Shown piece after piece: positions 25,066-35,435 of a stretch of 64,000 bases of DNA (position 1 is its first letter; the number at the start of each line of letters is the position of its first letter). A program made the position numbers and the translations under genes. Location: the NCBI GenBank assembly GCA_017591395.1, contig WEDG01001357.1, forward strand, positions 186,001 to 250,000, given 5' to 3'. This stretch comes from Schistocephalus solidus. Lineage: Eukaryota; Platyhelminthes; Cestoda; Diphyllobothriidea; Diphyllobothriidae. The notes beneath the pieces are model-generated. The model made no database searches. It saw only the letters and a program-made list of their open reading frames with translations, and was not told where the DNA came from.

Positions 25066-25214
25066 TAAGCGCGTCAGATTGTTTATAGTGAGGAATATGC
25101 GCTGAGCTGTCGACCTCACTCTCTCCCCCACACCCACAGTCAGACTACTGTCCGAGCCGGTCAGTTGCCTGATGTGGGAGTGGGCGCATTGGCTGACGGA
25201 TCGGCGTACCCGTC

Positions 25215-25420
25215 TTCGCGCGCCACAGCACGACCTGGCCCCCTAAACGCACACACCAGGATTCACAAACTCAGGGGATATGGAGCAGCCATCGCCGTCT
25301 GACTCCCAGTCCACTGTTTAGCCACTCGACACACACAGTACATACACTGAGCCGACGGCGTGGTCTGGTGGAAGCGTTAGATTGGCAGACTTCCCAGCCA
25401 CGGTTTCTAGGAAACCGTGA
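25215..25420 (+). repeat. dispersed repeat D, partial copy 3
   Basis: A CTGACTCCCAGTCCACTGTT stretch, a CCACTCGACACACACA block and a closing CCCAGCCACGGTTTC parallel the 3' half of copy 2 about 340 bases upstream. It lies just beyond the 3' end of the zinc-finger LINE, whose coding strand is minus. It may therefore belong to that element's 3' UTR in antisense, and D may be derived from it. Confidence 0.45.
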
Positions 25421-28400
25421 TATACTCTGGTAAATGGTGATTTTTAGGGTGTTGTCGATGTATTGGTGTAGGTAGTGTGCGCTGATGTAGTTTAGCCTCC
25501 GGTGGGTTACCGGAGGTTGTTGTGGAGGCGCATGTGTCCTAATAGGCCCATGCGGTGTGTAAATGTGCGGGAGCAGTGAGGGCAGTGAAGGCGGGCGCAT
25601 TGACTGTATGTCGGAGCCCCAGGCACTGGTTCACCAGCCTCCGTGCGATGGATTCGCAGGTGACCGATCAGGCCGATGCGTGAGTTGAAGTTGCGGGCGC
25701 AGTGTGAGCAGGAGAAATCGGTAGAGGCTGGGGCGATGTCATTCATGGTAGTGGGGGTGTCAGGGACGCTACGAATGGCAGGAGCGGAGGGTGCGCATGG
25801 TGTATCGGTGTTGTCGGCATTGTGGTGAATTCCGCTGTCATTAATGCGCATGTGACCGAATAGGCCCATGCGATTAGTGAATGCGCGAGGACAGTGAGGG
25901 CAGTGGAGGCGACGATCTCTGCTGTGTTATGGTGTTCCAGGCACTGACTCACCCGTCTCTGTACGATATATTCGCAAGTGACCGACCAGGCCGATGCGTG
26001 AGGTGAATGTGCGGTCGCATTGAGTACAGCTTAGGAGAGTTTCCCCATCGCTGATGGGGGTGGTGGTGAAGGTAATGAAGGCGAAGGCGGTGGTGGTTGC
26101 GGTGGTAGGGGTAGCAGGCGATGAGTAGATGGATGTGGTCTCTATGATGGTGGGAGTAATGGAATTGATTCCAGGAGTGAGGGTGGGAGAGTCAGAAGAA
26201 GGGTTGGCCGAATTTGACATAGAAATTGGAATTGTCGGATTGTTGGTGCATTGCGTCCGAAGATGTCAAACCAGGCCGATTCGCGCGCGGAAGATGCGTT
26301 GACAGCGCGGGCATGTTGGCAGGGCCTGGGCATTGGTGGTGTTGGTCCGGGGCGCTGGTGACTTTCGTGCCGCTCTTTTGGCCTTGGCGGCGGCGATCCG
26401 GTTGGCCTCGTAGATTGCTGAACCAGTCTTCACTGATCTTCTCCATGCCGGTCTATCCTGGGCGAGGTCCTCCCAGGTCGCCGAGTTGATTTGCAGTTGC
26501 TTCAGCGCTTTCTTCAAAGTGTCCTTGTAGCGTCGTTTTTGACCTCCCTACCGGCGAGAACCCGTAGCGACATCTCCGTAGAAAAGTCGTTTGGGTAGTC
26601 GCTCGTCGTCTATTCTTACCAGGTGGCCGCTCCATCGCAGTTGCACTTGCCTCAGCATGGCATGGATGCTGAGGATTCGGGTCCGCTCCACGACTTCCGT
26701 GTCCGGGATCCTGTCTTGCCATCTCAGCTTCAGTATTCTGCGGAGGCAGCTGAGATGAAAGTGATTCAGCTTCCTGGCTTGGTTCGAGTAGACGGTCCAG
26801 GTTTCCGCTCCGTAAAGGAGTGTCGTCAAGACGACGGCCTTGTACATCTTCAGTTTGGTGTTCAGGTGAATACCGTGGCAATTCCACACGGAGGCCTGCA
26901 GCCGGCCGAAGGCCTGACTAGCTTTGGAGATCCGTTGGGCAACCTCGTCATCGATTCTCGTGTTGCGCGACATCGTGCTTCCTAGATAAGCGAAGGTTTC
27001 CACGTTTTTTGAGTTGAGCACCGTTGACATTTATTTGAGGAGCATTGTATTCCGTGCTGGGTGGCGGCTGGTGCATGACAACCGTTTTGGCTGTACTGAT
27101 TGTTAATCCGAAATCGGCGCAGCCTTCGGCGAAGAGTTCCATGCTCCATTGCATGTCCTCCTCCGTCACGGTGTTAAGGGCGCAGTCGTCCGCGAAGAGC
27201 AAGTCATGGACTTTAGTCGTAGACACGCGCGTTGGAGCCTGCATACGCCGACAATTGAGAAGGTGCCCGTCAGTTCTGTAGGCGATGCGGATACCAGGCT
27301 GCTCATCACGGTAGGCGTCCATCAGCATAGCCGAGAACATGAGACTGAAGAGGGTGGGAGCCAGTTCGCAGCCCTGCTTCACTCCGTTGGTCACTGCGAA
27401 TGCTTCGGATACCGTCCCGTTGTCAGTGACGCGCGCCGACATCCCGTCATGAAGCTGACGCACCATGTGCGTGAACCGCTCAGGACAGCCGAATTTCTGC
27501 ATGACTTTCCACAGTCCGTCACGATTCACCTTGTCAAAGGCTTTCGTTAGATCCACGAAGGTAGTGTATAGGTGAGTTCGCATCTCCTGACACTTCTCTT
27601 GTAGCTGGCGGGCGGCAAAGATCATATCGGTTGTTCCGCGGTGTCGGCGGAAGCCACATTGGCTTTCCGGGAACAGGCCCTGCTCTAGGTGACCGTTCAG
27701 ACGATTGAGAAGGATACGGGCGAAGATCTTCCCGGCGATGTTGAGCAACGAGATGCCTCTGTGATTATCACAGAGTTGCCGGTTCCCCTTCCGTTTGTAG
27801 AGATGGACGATGGTCGCGTCTTTGAAATCCTGAGGAACTTGTCCTTGGCGCCACATCTCCTGGAAGAGTGTTGTGAGTTCTGCCATCAGCCGGGGCCCAC
27901 CGTGCTTGTAGACTTCCGGTGGGATTGCGTCGGATCCCGGTGCTTTACCGCTGGAAATCTGCTGCACGGCCCGGATGGTTTCTGGTAGGAAGGCGGCAGA
28001 TCCAGGTCATTGTTCGTGTCCACTTGAGGGAGCCGGTCAATGGCAGCATCGGAGATGGCTGATGAGCAATTAAGGACACTTCTGAAGTGCTCGGCCCAGC
28101 GCTTCAGAATTTGCGATTTCTCTGTCAGCAGTGTTGTGCCGTCAGAGCTGAGCAGCGGTGCGGACCCCTTGATACACGGGCCGTAGATGGCCTTGATGGC
28201 TATGAAAAAGTTTTTCATTTCATTGCGGTCCGCATACCCCTGGATTTCCTCAGCCTTTCGGATCATCCAGGCATCCTGCATCTCCCGCAGCCGTTGTTGT
28301 ACACGGCGCCGGCATCTGAAAAAGGCTGCTTTGGTGGCGTCAGTCCGAAGGTCCATGTAGGCTTTGTGTAGTCTATTCTTCTCCGCGAGTAAGTTGCTGA

Positions 28401-28635
28401 TGTCGGCGTCATTGTCGTCAAACCAGTCCTGGTGTCGACGGTGTGCGTGTCCGAGTACATCGAGGGCGGTGGACTGGATGACATTTCGCAGTTGACACCA
28501 TCGTGTCTCCACGGTAGCGGTATCATCTGGAGCATGCAGGTCCTCCAGTTTCTCGGTTATTTGGTTGCTGAAATCAAAACAGTGAGCAGGCAAATTTAAT
28601 AAAAGAGTATTTAACTTACATGGCGGCGATATACA
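25421..28635 (-). mobile_element. LINE family Z: RT plus C-terminal C2H2 zinc-finger array, 5'-truncated
   Basis: A minus-strand non-LTR element lacking its endonuclease and 5' end. Order: a linker and thumb-like basic helical region (28593-28000), the reverse transcriptase (27967-27030), a post-RT region (27030-26340), then a zinc-finger tail to the stop at 25507. The whole can be explained as one ORF2 with two frameshifts and three nonsense codons. That makes it one of the less decayed elements in the window. The clade is not settled from sequence alone; an RTE-like or CR1-related APE-type LINE is plausible. Upstream of 28635 similarity to coding sequence stops. Confidence 0.85.
25507..28593 (-). 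pseudogene. family Z ORF2: reverse transcriptase with five zinc fingers
   Basis: RT landmarks: SGKAPGSDAIPPEVYK, LYKRKGNRQLCDNHRGISLL, CGFRRHRGTTDMIF, motif A FVDLTKAFDKVNR, motif B NGVKQGCELAPTLF and motif C LLFADDCAL (27185-27196), with both catalytic aspartates kept. The post-RT region has the AETWTVY and [19 protein letters not shown] blocks. Fingers follow at about 26265-26313, 25975-26035, 25860-25905, 25650-25710 and 25520-25580, of the form CxxC-x12-H. Fingers 4 and 5 are complete C2H2. Finger 2 has Tyr and finger 3 Asn for the last His. Finger 1 (CPRC) may be C2HC. Breaks: a frameshift near 27995, a frameshift in an A-run near 27011, and stops TAG 26548, TGA 26266 and TAA 25927. The fingers presumably bound template or target nucleic acid. 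Confidence 0.85.
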
Positions 28636-28639
28636 ATCG

Positions 28640-29190
28640 CCTTGGCTAGCTTCCTCTTATGTGACCAGAATTTTTTTCAGGAACCGGCCGGGTAGAATAC
28701 AATGACGAGGATGTTGTATAGTGAGTGAACGTGATCACCCTTGTGCATATTTTATTACACTTTTACTTTGATTGTTCTTCAATTGTTCTATAATTGAATT
28801 CCAGTGTTATATGTCATCACGACGGGTGGATAGCCTTCTGTGGTAAGGTTGTTAGGTCGTTAAAAGTGACCACGTTGAGTTTTCATCGACAAAAATCACT
28901 GGGATATCTCCCATAGACCCTAAGGGTTGCGATGTTCCACCTTTCGGCGTGGAACAGTAGAACAGAGCCACATGGAATTAATTAAACGATAGCGTGAATG
29001 TGAGCTGGGGTACAAAGCAACTAGGAGGCATCACATTGCGCCTTGTGTTGGGCGGATCAATGCGAGGATTTTCGCACATGGCCTAGCCACCAGCCACGTC
29101 TTCCGCTCTGTCCAGCCCCGTCGAATCCCATTGCTGCACCGGGGGCTTGACAAGGATATACTAGGCGGGTGCTAACAGGGCTGGCACACA
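28640..29190. other. unassigned spacer between LINE fragments
   Basis: No coding frame or repeat match was found within the window. The sequence changes character at both borders, where LINE homology begins on opposite strands. Confidence 0.45.
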
Positions 29191-29194
29191 CATT

Positions 29195-29700
29195 TAACTA
29201 TCACTAGTTTTTTTCAGTAAAGGACATAACAATTTGGAATAAGCTACCCAGAAGTAACAAAATTCAGCAAAGATTTCCTTTGTTTAAGGGAGCTGTCACA
29301 TTTTTTCTACATTCAGGTTACCTTTCAGGAATTTTTGGTGCTGAATCGGTGGAACCTCTCTTCGCTCTGATGGCGTTCGTGGCCTCTGGACCCTGTGCCA
29401 AGCTTCATGCTAAGGACAATAGGGCCGGCTCTGCAGCCCACAATTGGCTAATTCTTCAGCCGACAGAGAGCAACTCTTTGCAAACACACCTTAATTTGTT
29501 CCTAATACCGGATCCTCAGCACATACGAGAGAACGACTACATCATGCGCCTGTATAAACCCTTCTCCTTCCCGAACTTTAAGCATTCAACGAGCTTTAGT
29601 TTGTTCTCCTAAAAAACAACTAGGAAGAACTATCAGCAGTTTCTATACTGTCAGCTCTTTTTACCTTGCCTGTAAAATAGCAATATATAAATAAATAATT
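29195..29700 (+). mobile_element. LINE family A copy A3, 3' end only
   Basis: The plus strand encodes the last residues of family A ORF2 (SVKDITIWNKLPRSNKIQQ, then FPLFKGAVTFFLHSGYLS), closely matching copy A1 on the minus strand (SVNAIASWNKLPRSTKIQQ). The family 3' UTR follows and ends in an AATATATAAATAAATAAT tail at about 29680-29700. This extreme 5' truncation is typical of aborted target-primed reverse transcription. Its tail abuts the SWIM/MULE relic. Confidence 0.8.
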
Positions 29701-31520
29701 CGGAAGTTGGGGAGCGAATTGTCGTTGCGCAGTAGTACAGTTGAGCCTTGGCTAGGACCCAACTGCACAACAAACACATCACCCCCCTCCTTTAGCACAC
29801 AACGGATGACTTCAGCATTCATATCACTTTCCACTTTACCCTCACTCGGATGTGGTGGGGAATCAACAAACGACTTTTGTAGACAAATAGAGAGGGCACT
29901 CATGATTCGGTCGGCGGACGCATCGACCTCGCGTAACAACTCCTCATTAACTTCTCCACGATAGTCTGCACGTGGCTCATGTCCACCTTGTAATAAAAAG
30001 CCTCAGTCAGTGGCCTCTCACCCCTTCTGACGAGATTGTTGGATGGGGATGACGTAAATGCCCCCGGTTGAACACACGCGTCATTAAATGGCTTATCCCA
30101 AAGACCTAGACTTGAAATCCATTTGCACTTTTGCAGAACTGAATGGAGGTCTACACCATCATGCTCGAAGAAGTTGAGGATATGCGCACACGACAGCTGC
30201 CCATTCCTGTGGAACCGACAATTGCACGTGTGGGTAGTATCACTCGAAAGCTTGAGCTTGCCATGCACCGAGAGATGGCTCAGAAGAACATCTGAGGCGT
30301 ACTCAGTCAGCATTTGGCACATTCTCATGAAATGAGGCTTCAGACCTCTCTTGCAGCGACAATATACATCCACTTCTATTCATTGTCTACCTACCACCCT
30401 CGAGTCTATAAACTGAACAATGCGATAGACGCAGTCAGTCAGGCATATATACGGCCAGCAGCACTGTCTTAAGACTTTTTAGGCTTTCTATATTACTTGT
30501 GGCGTTGTTACCGTACATTAATAACTTTGATCGGGCATTGTGGACCCACCGCCGTCTGCAACGCCACCAGTTGTCCACAATGTATGGCCAAAGCTGTGCA
30601 CAATGCTCCCTGATGGTATCTATTAGTAAATTAAAAGCACTAAGCGTTTGGGCGTCAACAGCCTTTCGGAACACGTACAAAGCATGCTCCGCCCTAACGT
30701 ATTTATATACACTGCGCGCCTTGCGCTTAAAAGCTTGCAGTGAATGAAAGGTAGAGAAAAGTAGTGAAGTTTGATTTTATGGAAAAACTGATTTCTAGGC
30801 CTTAGGATCTCTCACGATTTTATTTAAAAATGCCGTGCGTAAGTTATCAGTCACAAACCCTATCATTTCCTTAAACTTCCTGACAACCTTTAGCTTGCTA
30901 AGGGCATTGTATTGAAGTAAAAACGCATAGCACGCGGACTGTTCATGCCCGTGCTTATCAGTTACCCCAATGTAGTACAATGCACACCCCTGCCTATTTG
31001 TCCGGTAGGTTGCGTCCAGTTGGATTACCTCAGGATATTCAGAATACGTCGCCCGCAGAGCCAGCGTAGTACAGTAGGCTACCTGAAATTTGTTTCCCTC
31101 GTAAAATAAATTAGAGAAGCTGCCACACTTCATGGAAAATAACGCGTTCTTCATTCCTCTCACGGTGAAATCACACCGAAAGAGCTAACGAAGCATATTT
31201 TCCAGGTCTTTTCCTCTTGTAATTCAGATCATAGCAACCCACGAAAACGTCAAGGTAAAGCAACTTTACTTCGCAGATACACATCCAAACGTCCCACTGT
31301 GGGTGGTATCTACTGGATCATGTTCATCAGACGTTCCTCTTGATAAAATAGACAGCCGCCGGAACTTGGGGAAGGCCGACACAATTTTCTTAATGCAAAT
31401 GTGGTTGTGGCTCATATTGAGCTCTTTCAAATTCAGTGAAACGTGCCCAGAAACCGAACTTATATGACCTACATCGTTTGAAATTCGGCATCAACTGCTT
31501 ACGTCGACTTTGATCTCGAA
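29701..31520 (-). pseudogene. decayed MULE-type / ZSWIM-like transposase gene
   Basis: The minus-strand blocks match, in the expected order, MULE-related ZSWIM proteins. A FAR1/FLYWCH-like N-terminal part has LNMSHNHICIKKIVSAFPK followed by FRRLS (about 31310-31400). The transposase core has VIQLDATYRTNRQG (about 31000-31045), whose Asp is the likely first catalytic acid, then YYIGVTDKHGHEQSACYAFL. FSTFHSLQAFKRK (about 30725-30765) follows. Next is a region with WWRCRRRWV and NNATSNIESLK that could hold the last acid (30440-30600). A SWIM finger CNCRFHRNGQLSCAH (CxC...CxH, about 30180-30230) comes next, then a C-terminal tail. Frame changes near 31180, 30795, 30400 and 29950 make it non-coding as it stands. 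Short introns could explain some of them. A MULE transposon relic or a decayed domesticated ZSWIM gene both fit. Confidence 0.72.
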
Positions 31521-31524
31521 ACAG

Positions 31525-32410
31525 AGCATCTAAGGATCGCAGGGATTTTCCAAGTAGCCTATGAGATTCGTCTTGCACGTGACAGATAGAGGCAATCTTT
31601 CGCACTCAGCGAGCCAAAATCTGCAAAATCTGTCCCATTCGTCGATCCTCCTCATAACGCGGTTATGAAATTCCTTCATTACTCAATGAAGATAACAACT
31701 TCGTTCTCGAAGACTCTGACAAGGCAGAATTGTTTAGTGCATTCTTTGCAAATCATCTTACGATGGAATCTGAACCAATTCTCACGTTTCAGCCATTCTC
31801 GTTAAATGTTATCAGCAGCATTGATTTCTCCTCAGAATTAATAAGTAAGCAAATAATTCATCTAAAAAATCGCACTCTTCAGGGACTTACGGTATTCCAA
31901 ACACAGTTATCAAGAGAGTGCCGAGCTTCTCCCGATTGCTTAGCCATATATTCTCAGTTTATCTTCTAAACGGATTCTTTCCTGACTCATGGAACACATC
32001 TATTATTCTTCCTGTCTTCAAGTCGGGATTCGTTCGGACTTAAATAATTATTGAGGCGCTCACAAAACCCCGGCTGTAGAAAAACTTCTCGAAAAATTAT
32101 TTTTAATCAAATTCTCAACTTTGACCTAGAAAATAAGCTTTTTAGCGACTCGCAATATGGTTTTCTACTTGGAAGATCATGCGAAGTGTGTCACTTGGCT
32201 TTTCTTAAACTCTTCACTTCCCTTCTTAATGAGCAGCATTCAGTGGTTGTGATCTACTTTCACCTGAGCAAAGCCTGAGTGAGAGAGTTTTTACTCGAAG
32301 GCTATTTTCGCTTCCTGGATCCAGTATCTCTTAAGCGGCTAGATTTCAGGTAGCAAACATTAAATTTCTGTGGGTTAGAAGACTCAAAGATGGTCTCCGC
32401 TTGCGTTTTA
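31525..32410 (+). mobile_element. LINE family B fragment B0, internally deleted
   Basis: The plus-strand copy of family B begins where HLRIAGIF matches HLRIAEIF of the longer copy at 42.29 kb. It continues through DKAELFSAFFANHL, the FPDSWNTS-equivalent region, and RT fingers with FNQILNFDLENKLFSDSQYG and FLLGRSCEVCHLAF (32110-32200). It breaks off at HLSKA, just before the motif A aspartate region, and rejoins at VRE-FLLEGYFR/SGSSIS, which corresponds to KVQRVFTRRLPGSSFS at 42.95 kb. Motifs B and C are therefore deleted. It abuts the tail of the minus-strand repeat unit at 32411. Confidence 0.75.
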
Positions 32411-33930
32411 GAATTTAAAATTTATATTTGGTTAGCGCCCAGAAGACCCTGTCAAAGCAAACATTAGTAAAGAAATAAAATTATGAAAATTTGTGCAGAA
32501 AAATGTACAAATATTTAATAATGTAGGCAGAACTTGTCCTGTTAGGGCAACAGTTAGTGATTTTTCGAAATTAATTGTGAACTAGAAAATAGGCAGTGAA
32601 AAAAAACTCCTACCTTAAAAATGGAGGCAGAGTTCAATAGGCCTATATTTTCAAAAAGAGGGTATGAGAAAAAACTGCTTAGGAAAATAAGGTAAAATGT
32701 AGAGTAGGCTAAAACTGCAGAAGCATTTCAGAATGAGATAATGAAACGTCCATATGGCTCATTCCTGATCACCAAGGCGCATGAAACAACATCTCGCGAA
32801 AAGGCATCAGTGAACTTGAGGCCTCAGCATCCTAGGATCCAGAATTAAATTCTGATTATGGTAAGCATCCAACGAAACAGGAGCATTGTAGACTGTGTAC
32901 GTCTGAATGTGTACGTTGGAATGACTTCATCTTTTAAATGACTAGTGATATAAGGAGACATCATGGTTCCTGGGGGACTCGAGGTAGAGTAAATATAGTT
33001 TAAAGAGGGTCACTTAAATTCCCAATGGTCTTTTCTCCGAGTTATGGAGAAAGCTGCTCAGAAAAGACGCGGGAAATAAAAAGGTAAATAGAATTAGTGT
33101 TAAGATAAATATGTAGTCTTTGCTTGAATGCAGATAGACAAGATAACGATCTTATTTCAATTGGCAAGTTATTCCAAAGAAAGCAATACGTAGAAGCAAA
33201 GAATAGTGAGCGTTTACAGGTGAAGGATGTAGGACGAGGTATAATTCGTACAGAATTTCTTAGGTTATAAGGAAGGCTAACGGGGGTAATGGCAGATAGT
33301 TTTGGGGAGATTTTGAGCTATTATTTAGTCGAAAAAGGAGACAAAAGCCTGTTCCCAGTCTCCTGATCCAAATAAAATTTTAGCTTCATCAGCTGGCATT
33401 TAGTTGAGTAGGAAGTATTTGAAAGAGTCGGATACAGGAGTTTTTTTGTGAAATGTCTTTGAAAATTTTTTTAATTTTTAATGCCTAGATTCGTTCATTA
33501 AGCCAAAAATAGGACCGCTAACTTCAAGAAGGGGAAGCACAAACATACTATGAAGTCTTAATTTAATTTCAGGAAGGTAGAAATGATAAGAAATAAAGCC
33601 GCAAATCTGAGCAGCTTTGGCCGTAATTCTATCGGCAATTCTATCATTATTCTATCGCATTTAAGGTCATAAGCATAAATAAAAGGTTTAGAATGTTTAC
33701 CTATCGATGAAATATCATTTACGTAAAGTAAAAACAATAAATAACTTAACACGGTGCCTTGAAGGACACCCCTCACAATCGGGGTAGCACTTGAGGATGA
33801 GGACCCCACTAAAACTGTTTGTTTTCGATTAGATAGGTATGATCAAATAAAGTCAGTCAGGGGACTACAAAATCCCATAGCCTCTAGTTTAGCTAGGATT
33901 TGTCTATGAGGCTCTTTATCGAATGTTTAT
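32411..33930 (-). repeat. LINE family B tandem unit 1
   Basis: A 5'-truncated minus-strand family B copy: 3' UTR on the left, RT C-terminus (about 33042-33400), then RT motifs B and C (33558-33809) with VLQGTVLSYLLFLLYVNDIS. Motif C reads YAYD; the first catalytic aspartate codon has become tyrosine (33669-33671). The right half (from about 33009) is nearly identical to unit 2, while the left half is clearly diverged from it. The right edge, TTTATCGAATG, joins the tail of unit 2 directly. Confidence 0.85.
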
Positions 33931-35435
33931 TTTATTTATTTAGAAGTATTATTTGGTTAGCATCGGCAAGGCACTGTCTAAACAAACATTAGTAACTAAA
34001 TTAATTCATGACAATATGTGCAGATAAAATGTACAAATACTTAATAATGCAGACAGAACTTGTCCTGTTAGCTCAACAGCTAGCGATGTTTTGAAATTAA
34101 TAGTGAACTAGAAAAATAGGTAGTGAAAAACAACTTGTACCTTAAAAATGGAGGCAGAGTTCAATAGGCCTTCATTTTTGAATAGAAGGTAGGAGTAAAA
34201 AACGGCTTAGGTTGAGTAGGGTAATACTGCAGTAGCATTTCAGAATGAGATAATGAAACGTCGAGATGATGCGTTCTTGATCACTTAGGCGCATGAAACA
34301 AAATCTCACGAAAATGCTTCAATGAACTTAAGTCCTCAGCATCTTAGGATCCAGAATTGAATTCTGATGATGTTTAGTATCCAACGAAACAGCAGCTTTT
34401 TAGACTGTGGACCACCGAATGTGTACGTTCGAATGAATTCATCGTTTGGATGACTGGTGATACAAGGAGACATCATGGTTCCTGGGGGACTCGAGGTAGA
34501 GTAAATATAGTTTAAAGAGAGTCACTTAAATTCCCAATGGTCTTTTCTCCGAGTTATGGAGAAAGCTGCTCAGAAAAGACGCGGGAAATAAAAAGGTAAA
34601 TAGAATTAGTGTTAAGATAAATATGTAGTCTTTGCTTGAATGCAGATAGACAAGATAACGATCTTATTTCAATTGGCAAGTTATTCCAAAGAAAGCAATA
34701 CGTAGAAGCAAAGAATAGTGAGCGTTTACAGGTGAAGGATGTAGGAGGAGGTATAATTCGTACAGAATTTCTTAGGTTATAAGGAAGGCTTACGGGGGTA
34801 ATGGCAGATATTTTGGGTAGTTTTGAGCTATTATTTAGTCGAAAAAGGAGACAAAAGCCTGTTCCCAGTCTCCTGATCCAAATAAAATTTAGCTTCATCA
34901 GCTGGCATTTAGTTGAGTAGGAAGTATTTGAAAGAGTCGGATACAGGAGTTTTTTGTGAAATGTCTTTGAAAATTTTTAATTTTTTAATGCCTAGATTCG
35001 TTCATTAAGCCAAAAATAGGACCGCTAACTTCAAGAAGGGGAAGCACAAACATACTATGAAGTCTTAATTTAATTTCAGGAAGGTAGAAATGATAAGAAA
35101 TAAAGCCGCAAATCTGAGCAGCTTTGGCCGTAATTCTATCGGCAATTCTATCATTATTCTATCGCATTTAAGGTCATAAGCATAAATAAAAGGTTTAGAA
35201 TGTTTACCTATCGATGAAATATCATTTACGTAAAGTAAAAACAATAAATAACTTAACACGGTGCCTTGAAGGACACCCCTCACAATCGGGGTAGCACTTG
35301 AGGATGAGGACCCCACTAAAACTGTTTGTTTTCGATTAGATAGGTATGATCAAATAAAGTCAGTCAGGGGACTACAAAATCCCATAGCCTCTAGTTTAGC
35401 TAGAATTTGTCTATGAGGCTCTTTATCGAATGTTT
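33931..35435 (-). repeat. LINE family B tandem unit 2 (mosaic)
   Basis: The same layout as unit 1. Its left part (33931 to about 34520) agrees with unit 3 rather than unit 1, for example GCATCGGCAAGGCACTGT and GGACCACCGAATGTG. Its right part (from about 34598) agrees with unit 1, including an identical 83-codon frame (35065-35316 versus 33558-33809) with the same YAYD change. It also shares the same truncated right edge TTTATCGAATG. The switch falls within about 34521-34597. No function is expected. Confidence 0.88.

Noticed and set aside
26623..27550. 120- and 133-codon plus-strand frames as genes
   Set aside because: They are antisense to the reverse transcriptase of LINE Z, which has clear catalytic motifs on the minus strand.
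31390..31605. 71-codon minus frame as the N-terminus of the MULE gene
   Set aside because: Its upstream half is antisense to a LINE B fragment starting near 31525, and the MULE-like HNH block is in another phase.
32411..35435. Units 1 and 2 as independent LINE insertions
   Set aside because: They share an identical 5' truncation point, an identical RT frame including the YAYD change, and adjacent tails. A duplication explains this better.
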